NCBI GenBank assembly: GCA_905221605.1
Contig: CAJNDS010000656.1
Location: 12,501-76,500, forward strand
Direction: 5' to 3'
Length of the DNA: 64,000 nucleotides
DNA from: Symbiodinium natans
Taxonomy: Eukaryota; Sar; Dinophyceae; Suessiales; Symbiodiniaceae
Shown piece by piece: positions 43,731 through 56,690 of the stretch. The translations under genes were made by a program, and so were the position numbers. The notes under the pieces are model-generated. The model did no database searches and was not told the origin of the DNA. It was given only the letters and a program-made list of their open reading frames with translations. The first letter of the stretch is position 1. Each line of letters opens with the position of its first letter.

Positions 43731-43809
43731 ACATGCGGTCGCCGCATTCTTCGCCGCAAGCTTCGCCGCGAACTTCGCCCGCGGGGAACTCCGTCGCAGA
43801 GCTTCGCCC
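43731..43809 (+). repeat. Degenerate CTTCGCCGC repeat
   Basis: Five or six imperfect copies of about 12 bases built on CTTCGCCGCRA (for example CTTCGCCGCAAG, CTTCGCCGCGAA, CTTCGCCCGCGG). Confidence 0.6.
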
Positions 43810-43916
43810 AAGAAGCTCATCAATGCGCTATCGCTGCAAAGTTTCCATTCTCCTCAAAGAATGCTTGCTGACATGCTCATGAGTTTTAACGCGACGCGAC
43901 CTCGGCCTGGACCAAT

Positions 43917-44046
43917 GGGGGGGTTGGGGGTAGGGGGGAGGGGGTGGTAGGGGCGGGGGGGGTGGGGGGGCTGCGGGGCTGGGGGGGTGGGCGGGGGTTG
44001 GGGTGGGGAGGGCGGGGGGTGTTGGGGGGGGGGGGGGGGTGTTGGG
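43917..44046 (+). repeat. G-run cluster, predicted G-quadruplex island
   Basis: About 130 bases with more than a dozen runs of three or more G separated by one to three other bases (T, A or C), ending in a run of about 17 G before TGTTGGG. On the plus strand it satisfies the usual G3N1-7 quadruplex pattern many times over. Gly-rich frames through it are artefacts. Confidence 0.9.
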
Positions 44047-45214
44047 CAGTCATCTCAAGCAACTGTCATTGGCCATGGCATCACTCAAGACTGCACATGC
44101 TACAATTGTCAAAGCCAATTTCACGCCAACTTCATTTTGCAACAGTTTGGCCAGAATGAGTTGCTGATGCGCTTGACTGCACCCAGACGCGTGCCTGGTG
44201 CCTCCGCTGGGAACAATGGGAGGGCCGCCATCGCAGAGCCTATTCTCCCCGCATGTGTAGAATGCCTGCTGCGTTCTACGTCCTACTTGCATCAATTTTA
44301 GTAGGCAAACCGCTTGCTGCCAAGACCTTCGTTACTCATGTAAAGTTTTTCAAGCAGGAGATGTTCGGCATGAATTCTTCATGCACAGCTTTTCAGGAAG
44401 AAGTTGTGCGACATGAATGGGCTTGAAAGTTGCGCCTCCCGGAGAACAAAATCTAGCCCGTCCCCGCTTTCTCCTTCAAAGTTCTCGCCTCATCCGGTAC
44501 AGAGCTTGATCCTAAGTTCCAGATTATCCCTGGCCTTGCTTGTAAGACCTTTCACGCCCATGTGGCCCGACACCCGCGTGTCCCATTGCGACATGCATCT
44601 TGCTCAATAGTTCAATGAGTTCAATACGACAACTGTTTAAGCAACGAGACCGGAATTGCGCACTCAAAAGTCTTGGGGGTTAAGAGTTTAGAGTCTATAG
44701 AGGCTTAACTGAAGCTAGCTTTGGAGGTTTGGGCTCTTCTCGGACTCGGCAATCGACTGCTTCAAGCATGTAGCGACTAAATGGCGGTTTGTGGCCGCTG
44801 CCGACGCCGACACTGATGCCGCTGCTCTTCTTTGCCGTGGCCTCCACTTCCACGGAGCACCCGTCGCAAGAGCCTTGCACCTGAGTTGCAGACCAGGTGC
44901 TGCAAATACTAGGTTCGCCACCCATCCTCCTCTCGCTCAACGAAAGTACCCATCACCCTGTGGGGTTCTGCGGAATATTGAGCGCGATGAAGATTGTAAA
45001 ACTGACACCGTCCCGCTGAAGCCTCCTACAATAGGAGGGTCGAGGCGATGTCTGTCCACCCATTGCAATCCAGACTTCCAGATCCCCAGCTTTGGAACCT
45101 TCAGACCCACTTGTCATCTTGGCACCTGACACTCGGGGAGTTGAGCTCTTAGGAAAGCAGAGCATGCAAAAAAGCCTGATCCGATTCGACACCCCAACTA
45201 TACATTCACTTATT
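44047..45214. other. Mostly non-coding; one weak exon-like stretch
   Basis: Directly after the G cluster, about 44047-44301 reads on the plus strand as ATVIGHGITQDCTCYNCQSQ and so on, ending at TAG. It has a CxxC and plausible composition but no recognised family and no start of its own. Elsewhere nothing is supported. Confidence 0.3.
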
Positions 45215-45270
45215 ACTATATGTATATATATATATATACATATATACATATCTATATATGTATATGTATG
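45215..45270. repeat. TA microsatellite
   Basis: TA-rich run with TACATA and TATGTA interruptions. Its left and right halves are roughly complementary and can fold back. Confidence 0.85.
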
Positions 45271-48200
45271 GCCCCGTAGACCCGAAATCACAAGCTATAC
45301 CGATCTCAGAAACCCTGGATTCCCAGACCTCGAGCCCTGAAGCAACGGGAAGGTGCCAGTCTTGCACTGCATCCCGGGTCTGGCGGCTGGGTATCGGCAC
45401 GATGCTGCAGCTACCCGCAGGAGGGGGTTTTGAGTGTATGAGAAGCCCGCCAAGGTTTCGTGACTTCAGGGGATGGGCTCCTGGTCTAAGGGGCAGCCTA
45501 TGAATAAGCCATAAGCTTGTCCATTCAGGGGTAGGGATTCATACTTACACCTAAACTGCCATCTCTTTTCAGCATAATACGTGCTTTCAATAATACAGAG
45601 CAACCATGAAATGAATCACCTACAACAGACAACAAAACCTGGACCTCATAGCCCAAGATGCAAGCTCAACGTCGGCAGACCTGGAGCTCACAAGAGCGAT
45701 AGCCAACTCAGCGCTTATAGAGTCCGGGTTACTTCTGTGACGTCTGTGTGTTCCGGCAAGCTCCGATGTCCAGATCAGGGTGTCTCAGTACGCCTTATGA
45801 ACATCCTTTTCTGTGAACTCGGGCTGCTTCGCCAAGGTCAAAGACACCTTTAGTCTTGAAAGTGCGAACAAAGAAAGTAATCGGTCACTGCATCTTACTG
45901 GTGCGGATTCATCTCCTCCAGAATGCAGAACAGCTAGACATGTGCAGGAGATTCTGCTGCAGCTGTCCCGAGGTGCTGAGATCCACGAGGTTGAGGCTTT
46001 GAGAGGGTGGTGCAGATTTAAGCTGCGATGCTTGTCGGAGGTTGGATGGCATGCTTCAACAAAGGTTGTAATTATCTGGGTTGAATGAGTACAGATTGTG
46101 GCTCGAATGCAGGATCCTCCGAATCCGGTACCCCCTGCCCACATGTTGTGGAAGTGACATCCTAGCATGCAGGCGTTTTCAAAGCCATGGCTTCAGTTGG
46201 CGTTGAACAAAGGTTGCTGTGGACGCGAGCAGGCAGTAAGCCGTCGACCGTAAATGTCCAGCCCCAACTTGGGGCCATTCACAACTAATTAACCCAATCG
46301 CACCTCCGAACCGGAACTGAAGACCTGAGGCTCAGAAACCTCGAAGGACATGTGACATCATATGATCCAACCGCATCATTGGGGTTGGGTCCACAGAGTG
46401 GAGTGAGAGCAGGTTGCCGCCCCTCCCTCACTGTCACCACGAGCTGTGGACGTGTTCCTCAGCACCGGCAACCGCGAGGCCGGCGAAGGATTTTTACGCG
46501 GTTGCTGCATGTTTATGCGTTTTCGATTCGAGCTGCTCGAGTTGTACACTTTGAGAAAGGTTCTTGAATCCGTCACTGCTCCACTCGTTCTAGTAACAGG
46601 CGAACCCTGACTCCTACGCATGGATCATGAGACGGATGGCTTTGTGAGGAAAGGGGGGCAAGGGGCTGCACATCAAGCCCACCCCTGCTATAGGGTACCA
46701 AACGAAAACGTTTGGGGATGCAACCCTTCCGGCCTTCATATGGACATATATGGACCACTAGATCTTGTGGCCGGTAAAAACTCGGAGTCACTGAAGCCCA
46801 AGGCAAGACCCGGAACCCCAAAGCCCTGAGGCCCGAACCCTGAGATGACGAATCCCTGGACTCGGAAACTCTTACCCATAGCCCAACCCAGCAGTAAAGT
46901 GATCCGAGTAGGAAAACCCTTCTGCGGATCGTGCGTAAGTCTCCCTGTGGTTACCGTGGAACCGCCGATCCAGAGAGTTTTGGGGCTCCCTTGTCGAAAG
47001 CTAAATATACGGTTTCTGTTGTTTAATTGGGGTGTCGGTTGTTGAGGTTGTTTCTTGGCTACAGACCTGTGTCACCTCTCTGACCCTCAGTTCTCTCAAC
47101 TCTACACAGTCTACACGGAGTCTACACGTTAACGAGACAAGGGGCGCCCCTAAACCGAAATAACCCGCAAGCAGCCCGACATTCACCTGTCAGTTACCCG
47201 TAAGTAACATTAAGTAGCCGCCTGGCCCTCCCAACTCTCTGAAGCCCTTTGGTGTCAGAGGACCGGTTGGCCGGCAATCCCCATTTTCAGCACATTTGCT
47301 CCTTGGAACTGCCAGGCGCGACAGGGGCTGCATATGCGCATGCGTCTGAACCGAGTGACCAGGTAGCAAAAGTCGTCGCCGTCGAATGTAGCGATCGCAC
47401 TAGTAGTCGTGGTAAGTGATACTGGTAGTTGCAGTAACACTAGTACGACAAGCAGCTGTAGGGGTAGTAGGGCTAGTAGTACAGGAGTTAGTAGCAATAG
47501 GAGCTGAAACACTCCCTTAAGCTCACCGTGAGAAGTGGAAGCTGCCTGCAGGGCCCAAAGTTATTTTCCACAAGGCGCTCCTTCCAAGACGTCACGACAC
47601 TTGCACAAGGCGCAGCCTGAGCAACCTGTCCAGGGAAAATCTCAGTAGCCATATCAGGCGATGTTTAGTTCAAGGTTGGCTTGACAAAGTAAGGGGAGGG
47701 ACGGAAGGGAGACATTTGTTGGGAAAGGTTTCGGATTGGAAGTTTTCGATGGCATCAGCTTTGGTCCCTGACAAAGTGAGATGGTCAACATGTTTGCAAC
47801 GGGCAGAGACCTGCCGCCCAGCCCCGCTGGCGCTTCTGAAACCGCTGTTCATCTCGAGCTTCGCAGATCTTCACAGCATGTCGCAGCATTTGCCTGCATG
47901 CCGCAGCACATGACTCACGTGCCTTGCCGCCCTACCGATGCTAAGGCGTGAAGGTTGAGGTTAGCCGGTTAGCCAATATCTTGTCAGAATTCTTCAGATT
48001 TGAACTCTAGGCGGGTTGAAGGATGTTGAAGGTGCCACAGCTGTAGGGGCTGCATGGGTAATGTTGTCTTCCAAGTTTCAGGTTGTATTGTAGTGGCAAA
48101 GTCGCACGCGGGGGTACTTGTAAAGGGTGTACAGATATGTGGAATGCTTGAAACCCTCACGGGGCTGCAGGCCAGGCACAAGTTCTTCGGCCTTTGCACT

Positions 48201-50251
48201 GGGCAGGCGTGGGCTCCAAGTCGCATCAAGTCGCCAGGCCAATTAGGGCCAGGCTGTGTATGGTTTACGCGTGTTTATATTATGCTTGGGCAGAGCTGTC
48301 TTCCTACACGGCCTGCTCCTGGCTTCCAGTACCTTCCGGAGACTAGACTCGAAGTAGGTGCCGTTTGATCCTTCTGCAACTTCAACAGGGAGATTCAGCT
48401 CCAAGAGCGATCTCAGCACAGACTGCACGACATTCTTGCGTGTGTTCAACATCATCAACACTGATCTGGCGCTACGCGCAGCCTCACACACACACCGCAA
48501 ACTGATCAAACTGTTTGCTCCAAAGCTCCCACATTTCTCCCAAACACCCCCACACAATCAAGATACATACCAACACAGTATGTCACAATAGATTCAATAG
48601 AGCCATACAACGTGAAAGATAGCTGCTCTTGAATGAAAGAGTAGTGAAAGAACGAGAACGAGGTGAGATTGCTGATACATGAGCCTGCCGCAGCTGGGCC
48701 TGACAACCCATACAAGCAGGCACCGGGAAGTTACTCAGGGGGACAGGGATTTGCACAGAGAGGCAGTTTCGCTGGGCCATCACCCTGAGGATAGGACCGT
48801 AATATGTTCAGAGATGTTCAGAGCCGAGTGTTGGAGTTGTGACACGACGCAGGACCCGACAGTTGCGAACCCTGTGTCAACTCTGGAAACACAGGAACGA
48901 GAAGAACAAGCACTACAGAACCCCCCTCTCTCTGCAAAAATGCCACCTGTCGGATCCTGTAACCCTGTAGGTAGCCGAAGACGAGAGCAAGTAAGTTCCG
49001 CTGACACTGGAACCATACCAATCACCATAAACGGTGGTTGAAGTTCCGTTCTTTTCTGCACAGTTGGGTCTGAATTTTGCAGCAGGCGCGTTTAGGTTTG
49101 AATTGCGAAGTGCGTCTACATCTAGGCTGCTACGTCCAGCTATAGATCAGCACGTTTGCGATCAGGTGTCTCTCACGACAGTGGATCTTTGGGGCTACGA
49201 GGACATGATTTTCAGATGCACAGGTCCCGATCCTCAAAACGGCTTCCCCAATGATCAGCGTGGCCTCAAACAACCCACAGCTCGGTGTTTGCGAGTAGAG
49301 ACATATGCACGACGACGATCCTCCCTAATCACATGATTGTTGTTGGCACGGCGTGAACTTTCCTAAGCAAACTTTCCTAAGCAACTTTCTTGGCTTCTCA
49401 CAGTGGCACAAGATACTTTGCCAAGAGCTCCATCCTTACTCAAGGTGGCCATCCGTGCTCTTTGTTTTCGAGTCAAAGTATGACGCACATCAGGGCAAGT
49501 GTCTTCAAGGAAGCTTCCAAACCCCCAAACTCCTTGTCTCCACTGCCACCTCAAAGAAGCTTAAATCCCCCAATTTCTCTTCCTAAGAAGCCCGTCTCAA
49601 ACTCGACCCTTGCAAAGTCTCGCACTTCCCCCCGGTCATTGCGATCACCAAGGATCTGCGAAGGTAGCACATCGCTTGCTGCAGGTCAAGACATCCATGA
49701 GAGGGCAAGGCAGCCTAAAGGAAGCTTGTCTTTGAAATGCGGTCAACGCGCAGGCACTCGGGCAAGCGACTGATCAGAAGGAGATCTCGATGTTTCGTCC
49801 GTTGGTGAAGACATGGCGCATGCGCTGCTACCCAAAGCTTTACCGACACCACAACTCACGGGTGCCGGCCGTGATATGGTGCTGCATCCCAAAGCCGGTG
49901 TGGTTTCTTGAAGCACCCAAGAGCCTTCAGAACAAATCGTCCAAGGGTCGTTTTGGCTGCCACTCTGACTGAACAGCTGCATCCGGTCCTGGGTAGGAAG
50001 TCCAGATCGCATTGGGTTGTTGCACAAGAAGCGAGTTGCATGAAGATAAGGACACTGGTCTTGGCTTTGGTGCACAGGCCGCGAAGCAGATGTCAACGAC
50101 CCTGTGCAATCTCCGGTTCACTGGTGCTTGCTTCCACTAACGATTCGAATGTCGTGAGAGGGTGCACGAAGTGGCAGTCAAAACGGAGCATGAAGTTGGC
50201 AGATGACGACTACAGAGCCGTTTGACAGAAGCTTACTCCCTGATTGACGAA
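45271..50251. other. Gene-poor DNA, no supported gene
   Basis: Several isolated short frames. The plus-strand frame at 45813-46088 (RHVQEILLQLSRGAEIHEVE) and the one at 49034-49336 have moderately protein-like composition but no recognised motif. No repeat longer than the TAGTAG-like block at 47398-47505 was seen. Confidence 0.35.
47398..47505 (+). repeat. Degenerate GTAGTAG trinucleotide-like tract
   Basis: Repeated GTAGTAG, CTAGTAGT and AGTTAGTAG phrases over about 100 bases. The minus-strand Leu/Val-rich frame through it is a consequence of this low complexity. Confidence 0.55.
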
Positions 50252-50374
50252 CTCAAAGGCCAAGCAGCTCCTCCCAATGCCAATGACAGGTGCACACGAG
50301 AAGCTGGCTTAAAAAATGAAGCAGGCTTGTCCTGTGCACCTGTCATTGGCATGGGGAGCTGCTTGGCCTTTGAG
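50252..50374. repeat. Foldback with 42-45 base arms
   Basis: The left arm (50252-50296, beginning CTCAAAGGCCAAGCAGCTCC) and the right arm (50333-50374, ending GGAGCTGCTTGGCCTTTGAG) are reverse complements, apart from a 3-base insertion and a nearby mismatch in the left arm. The loop is 36 bases. Near-perfect complementarity indicates a young inverted duplication or a small foldback/MITE-like element, or a hairpin RNA source. No flanking target-site duplication is obvious by eye. Confidence 0.9.
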
Positions 50375-52986
50375 CGCCTTCAAATGCGAGCACTCACGAA
50401 GTTCTTCCACGAGTCCACCAGCTCGAAAAGCGCAAGGAGTCCGAGCGGAGCATCAAGACCTCTGTGTCTGGGCCAGAAAAACCTTTTGACGCAGCGGCTC
50501 TCCAAAAGGACGAGGTTCCTATGAAGCGCGGGTGTGTTACACCAAGGCAAAAGGAAGCGTCCCTGCACTTTCAGCTGCGGATCGCAAATACCTAAACGAA
50601 CTCATGTCAGGCGTACTCTTCAGTTTGCACTTTGCTAAAACCTTCGGCCCCATGGCCTAGAGTTGAACTTGTGTAGTGTTATTTTGTGCTGTCCATGCCC
50701 GGCACGTTAGGCCCTGAGGCCTTTACGTACAATCCGTCTTCTGCGTAAGGACACCAATGGAACTACTCAAAACCCTGCACCCCGCAACATCCCAACATCC
50801 CAACATCCCGTACTTCGCAGCAGGATGTCCTTCCGGAAGTTTCTGGACCTTGCGCCATGGATCCTGGGCTTGAGGAGTGGTTTGACGTGAGGAATCCTTC
50901 CCGGCTGTTTGGTTTTCACTGCACTTGGCGATGTTTGCGGTAAGGTGCGCGCTTATGGTTATTGAGCAACCAAGGAAGTCAGATAGAGGTTCGATGTTTG
51001 CGCTTGTGGAAACTTCATTCAAGTCGATGAGAGCAGCTACTGAAGGTCGAAAAGTCTCGCTTCGAGAGTTTGGGGCAGGTGGTTTTTCTTATCTTTCACT
51101 ACCCCAGGAGCCGAAAGCTCTCAAAATTGAGAGCACATCTGCAAGACTCTGCACGACCGGGCCAGGCCTCAAGAGAGCAGAGTATTTCAACGGAGTGTGA
51201 AAGGGATGGGAAGAGAGGCGTGAAAAGAGGGGTCGCAGAGGGTGAAGAGAGAGCGATAGAAGGGCCCGTTGCAGGGCGCGCTCTGAAACCAACCATTTGG
51301 CCCATCCATTCTTGGATGCAGTCCCGATGCCAGTGTCCAGAGCCGCTTCAGAAATGGGGCGAATTGCGTGTGCTGTTCGGGCCCGTTGCCTTGCGACGGA
51401 ATGTGGTGCGTGACGGAAAATTCGAGGCCGAGCGACTCGAGACACCAAGACTTCAGAACCCTAGTTGGCCAACACAACGTCAAGATCTCAAATCGCAGTA
51501 GTTTGTGGCAGTCATGAGTCACATGAGTCACACAACATGATTTGTCATGAACACGAAAGGTACCGTACAGGCCCTCGCCCACCACAAAGCACCGCCCCCT
51601 TAGGACCTCGGGGAGCATCACGATGATATTGCTTCGGTGCTACTGGAACTGGGCGTTCCTCTGAACCTTGTCCCAGCAGCCCGACGAGATTAGGTTTCAA
51701 GCTAGGAGGTTTGGGGTCAAAAACGAAGGGCACATCAGCTTCGTGCTATTGACCCTGAGCCGAAGCGCCCTCGGAGACTTCGGTACCCCATGCACCTTGA
51801 TTTTTCATAGAATGCACCGCACTAGCCCCAGAGCAGGCTCAGGGTTCTGTTGAAGCTTCGCGAGGTTTTGGCTTCTTTTCGTCTTTTTGGCGTGTAGGTC
51901 AGCTGTCCCGAACCCAAACACTTTGGGACCTTTAGACTTTAGACTCAGAACTTGGGCTTAGTCAGTCCGCCGTGGGGGCTTTTGGCAGGATCCTGCACCC
52001 CACAACAGTCGCCATCCCAAGCTGCAAAGCAGATATCCCAGCTGGCTGCCCCCAATCTCAAGGTGTCGGAAGGTTTCCAGCCCACGGGCCACACCGACGT
52101 ACAGACGCGCCTCGGCCGAGGGGCTCGAAAAAGCTTCATTAAAGCCTCAGGATACGCATTGGATTCAAACTTTCGGCTAAGGCCCTACATCCTAACCCAA
52201 GCCTGAAAATACTGGAGCTCCACTGGGATTTTTTAGTTTGAGTTGAGTTGTAGACGCTTGTAGAGTCGAGTTGTAGTTTGTGCCTGGCTCAAGATACGTA
52301 GACGAGTTGGAAGCGTGAGCCAACAGTTGAAACCAATGTTCATGAGTAGCGATTAGAGGTGCAGAGTATTGTAGAGTAAGTGTCCGGGGCTCTAGGACTA
52401 CTCGGGTTCTAGGTTAGGCTCCTAAGCTTGAAGTTTGTGGTTCAGTGCTTCGGGGTTGGCTTAGGAATTTCAATTAGGTTCAGCTCCTCGTGCCCTTAGA
52501 AGTTGCGACAAATCCTCAGGTTTGCGGATGACAGTACAGGCCAGTTGCAGTAGCGCAAGCTTCATCATGAAGCCATGGGGTCTGTCATGTCTAGGATGGT
52601 AGGATGTGAAGGCAAAGGAAGGAAAATGTAGGACAATGGTCTTAACTTCTCTGAACGATTCAAGGTGTGCTCTTATTCGCGAGCTACGGGCAAAAGAGGA
52701 CCAGATGATCCGGGCGAGACTGGGGCTCGACATGTGTCCTCAAAAGTTGACAGCTGCACTGTATCGATTCACTTCTTCACAAGACCACTACACTGACTAC
52801 ACCCCCGCAAAGCCATGGACCTGAACTGGTTCGCGACACCTGGATCCGCCATTATTCTTACGTGTTCAATCCTTTGATACTCCTTGGAGCCTTCCACATT
52901 CCTCTGCCGTGGCAGAGGCGTAGTATTTCGGTTGTAGGATTCGGGTACAGAGTTTATAGAGTCTATTTAGTGCAGCAACAACAACG
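50375..52986. other. Gene-poor DNA, no supported gene
   Basis: Short frames only. A small CAACATCC triplication lies at about 50785-50808. The plus-strand frame at 52606-52824 (residues LIRELRAKEDQMIRARLGLD) is helical-looking but unrecognised. Confidence 0.35.
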
Positions 52987-53030
52987 CTTAGGGTTTAGGG
53001 TTTTTAGGGTTCAGGGTTTAGGGTTTAAGG
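52987..53030 (+). repeat. Interstitial telomere-type TTTAGGG array
   Basis: About six imperfect units of TTTAGGG with insertions (TTTTTAGGG, TTCAGGG, TTTAAGG). It lies about 270 bases from the minus-strand coding-like block. Confidence 0.8.
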
Positions 53031-53300
53031 CTTTACTACGGAGGAGTTAAAGTCTTCAGTCCTGAAAATGCTTAAAGCCTCAGCCAAAGCTGAGCAAAGC
53101 CAGCCCAAATCTCTACAACCAAATCGGCACCCTGAATGTGCCATACTCGGATGACCAGAACTCTTGCAGGAGACAATCCGACCCATTTGGTACATCAAGA
53201 CACAGTACTGTAGAGTCCCGGCAATGGCTTTAGGGTTGAGCCTCCACAACGCATACCTGCAGTTTTTTTCTTGCAAACCAGAGCGCACTTCAACCAAACT

Positions 53301-53582
53301 TTAGTAGTGTGGGGCGAGAGGGCTTGGGATCCTGTCTGCCATGTTTTTCGTGGGGTTCCAGAGCTTCTCCTTGCGATGCCTAGCATGAGTGACATCAAGG
53401 ATGTGCAGCTTGTCATGCTTATGCCTTGACACGTTATGCCCACTTCCACGCTCAGGAACAAGTTCGGGGATGCGCAGAAAGTTGCGCAACACATGGAGCA
53501 GCTTCATGCAGCTGGGGATGAACTGCAGCTTTTCTCTTTTGTCCATGTTTGAGGTGGCCTGCAGGTTGTACCCGAAAAGCGG
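53301..53582 (-). CDS. Coding-like block, possible exon or gene remnant
   Basis: On the minus strand the frame is open from 53582 (just after an in-frame TGA) to a TAA at 53301-53303. It reads LFGYNLQATSNMDKREKLQF, then SCMKLLHVLRNFLRIPELVP, GSGHNVSRHKHDKLHILDVT and HARHRKEKLWNPTKNMADR. The composition is strongly protein-like (basic and hydrophobic patches, G/C-ending codons), unlike other short frames nearby. The first ATG is at 53546; the sensible sequence before it suggests an upstream exon or a truncated retrocopy. A CAG lies just upstream of the open part and could be a splice acceptor. Family not recognised. Confidence 0.4.
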   Translation of the reverse strand, partial: PLFGYNLQATSNMDKREKLQFIPSCMKLLHVLRNFLRIPELVPERGSGHNVSRHKHDKLHILDVTHARHRKEKLWNPTKNMADRIPSPLAPHY

Positions 53583-56500
53583 TCACTGGCCCACTTTACA
53601 AACAAAGCTTTTGTTCTTTGTGTTCCCCAAAGGTCAACACACTGGGGTTAAGGGAAGGCTCACATGGCCTGGCGCGAAGCACGAGGTGCGCCAGGCCTGT
53701 GTGCCTTTCGCCCAGGCGGCACGCTCGATTCGTGTCAAAATCTGGTTGAGACGCGCGAACTTATTCGGGGGTCGTATGGGCCATGGTGCTCCTCACTTTC
53801 CTGCTTCCAGGGCTCTTGGACGGCTTCGCTTCATGTGTCCGTTCTAGGGGGATGTTCATGTCAATCTTCGTGGTGTTCGATCTCGCACTCCCGATTCGGT
53901 CCAGTGTTTGTTTCTGAGCTCCAGTTTCAGAAGCCGGGGCATCGGGACTTGAGGGACCCACTCAGAAGATGTGCCGACATGCCAGACTTGAAGCTTTGAA
54001 GCTGGTTCGGCGTTTTACCTTTTGGGCACCAGTATCTTAAGGACCTGTGGTTTCCTATCATAACGTTGAAAGTTCAAGCTGGGCTTCAGGCTCGCTGGTG
54101 GAGCTGGGACCCGAAGCTGTTTGCGGGGTGCACGTTCGCAACTTCTCGTGATGTCGGAGCCTCCAGACCAAGTTTTGTTTGATCCCTGAAGCTCAAAGCC
54201 CTCCCAGCACGCTAAACCCCAATTGAAGTCCTGTGGCTCCTTTCGTTGGCATCACTCTTCAAACATAGACATAGACCTCTGCGCTAGTAAGGCTCACATC
54301 TTGGAACCTTCAAGCTCACGATACATTTGCTATAAGTGCTCCCAAAGCGGTCAATTGAAGACCCAGGCCCTGGGGCAAGAGCTCCAAGGCCTCCTAGAGC
54401 AGCGAGAGATGCTGTCGGCTGCCCGCGACGTGCGGAGTCTGGAGACCTTGATATGACCTTGGTTGGCACAGTTGATTGACAACCGGCACAATCCCTTTAA
54501 CGTTTTCTGGTCTCAGGAAGGTTCGGAAACAAGCTTTCTTGCTTAGGGTTCGTAGTACTCTTGAATGTCATGAAGGTATGCAATCTCAACAACCTTGGAT
54601 CCCAAGCTCACTGCTGAGAAGCGGCTCCACCTATCGCTGGTTTTGGAGGTTGCTGATGTAATTTGTCGGGGGTGGGGGGTTGTCCTTGCTTTCCGTCCGA
54701 GCGAGCTTGAAAGGAAGCCCAATGAGCCAAAGCCAAGCCTGCCCAGCAGCAACATCAGGTTTCGTTCCTCTGAGGTTCGCATTGTGATGGGCCCTGTGTG
54801 TTCTGGTAGGAGCTACCCTTCATAATCCGAAGACTGGCTAAAGCAGGAGATGGTCATAGGTCCTTGCATGGTTACGTGAAAGGTAGGTACTGCAGGGTCA
54901 GAACTTTGCACCCTTTCTGTCGGACCTCGGGGCCTCCATTGAGACTTTGACTAGCAGCATCCTGCCAGCACAGGGGCGTGGGGGGGGGGGTTGGGGTATT
55001 AGAAATTGGCAACGATAAGACCCGCATGGCCCGCTCTTCATACAAGCTCTTGCAAGCTCCCCCGCATGAGCTCTGGCCGATCCCTGCTCTGAATGGTGCT
55101 CAAGCACTGCTCAAGCTCATGGCTTCTGGCTGAACCCCCCCCAACAGTTGCACACGTACGGGAAGGGTTTAAGGCCTTTATTAGGTTTCGGGGTCGGCCT
55201 GGGAGAGGAGCTGCTCTCTTGAGGTTCAAAGCACCTTGTAAGTTTTTATAGTGGGGAATGTTCATCGGTGCTCTGGAGCGTAGCTCTCCAGCGCTTGCTT
55301 GGGTAGCATTGTTTGGGCCGGCTCCCCAACAGCAGGAGCAGCTCGCACCACAAATCACGGCCCTGGAGACAAAGCGGCTCCACCTGGCAGCGCTCTACGA
55401 GCCGCTGGGCTCTATTTTCCATGTCGGAGACCCTTAAGAGTCCCAAGAGTCCCCTGTTGGTGATGGTGACCGATGGTGTGATGGCGGCGTGATGAACCCA
55501 CTGAGTTTGGAGTACCCTCCTGTGAGGACAGACTGGTGGCTGACGGCCATGTCGGCGCGGTTTGGTCGGGTCTGAACCTTACTCAGGCGTTTGGGATTTC
55601 CAGGGTTCTGGCATCATGCAAGATTGGGGTCCCGAAGAGTTCAGCGGGGCGGTTTGTGGCGCTTTCTGTGCACTTGCAGGTAGGAGATGCAGATGGCATC
55701 GCCATTTCACCAGAACAGTGCGGGCGGGTCCTGGGCCCGTATCCTTTCCCCGAACGCCCTCCCCCGCAGCAGCCAGACGCGGACTTTGGTTCGGGAAAGG
55801 GTCAAAACCAAAGCGCTTTGGACTGTAAAGTTCGAAGCCCTACTCACTACTCCTTGCTTGCTCGCCTGAAAGACTCATATCGTAGTAAGCCCACAGCCCG
55901 ATCCTTAACCTCTGAGCCTATTGGAGACAATCCACTGTCCGAAGAGGTCAAAGAGGGGGGGCTTGCCCTCCCAGAGTGGAGCGCGATGGAGCACAGCCTG
56001 GAGTTCCGTGGCTGAAGTCTCTAAGTAATGTGGTTTCGGATGGTTTCGGGGAAGCTTTCTTGGACGACCGGGGCTCGCGCGTGGGTGCGCTACTGGCCTA
56101 AGAGGCGCCGTCTCCAAAAACAAACCCCAGTTGCGATCACTTTGCCAATTTGCAAATCCGTCAAGCCCATAACGGCCGGTGGGTAGCTCCCCTCAGTGTT
56201 TTACGGCTTCTTAAGGTTTGTTAAGCGTTGTCTGAGGTGAAGGTTCGCTCATGACCGCTGACCTCTGCGGATCCTGTTTACTGTTTATGGCATACGTAGG
56301 TGAAGATCGGATCTACTGCTGCCGCAGCAAAAGCACACCAAGTAAATCTTGAGCTAATAATCTGGCAAGACTGTTCACTCGAATTAACAACAAGAGGACT
56401 GCATGGCTCCAGAACTCTCTGCGTGGCCGGGTTGTAAACGCCAAGTTAATCGGCCACAGGACGACACGGGAAGCTGCAGGTATCAGGTTCCCAGGGGGCC

Positions 56501-56690
56501 GAATCAGGCCACAGAATCAGCTCCGCGAATCAGATCGGATGTAGAAACGAATCAGATCCGCCTGCCCGGACCCGGATCGGATACCCCATTCTACGAAACT
56601 GATCGCCTCGGGCCGCAATCGGCTCAAGACTCAAGACATGGGGGCAGGGGGGTCCCAGGAAGCTCCTCCAAGCGATCTGGGGGGGTCCCG
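53583..56690. other. Gene-poor DNA, no supported gene
   Basis: Short frames only. A G10 tract lies near 54979-54988. No RNA gene or longer repeat seen. Confidence 0.35.

Noticed and set aside
43944-44159. Gly-rich frames resembling a glycine-rich protein
   Set aside because: Entirely due to the G-run cluster.
47255-47512. Leu/Val-rich minus-strand frame resembling a membrane protein
   Set aside because: It is produced by the degenerate GTAGTAG-type low-complexity tract.
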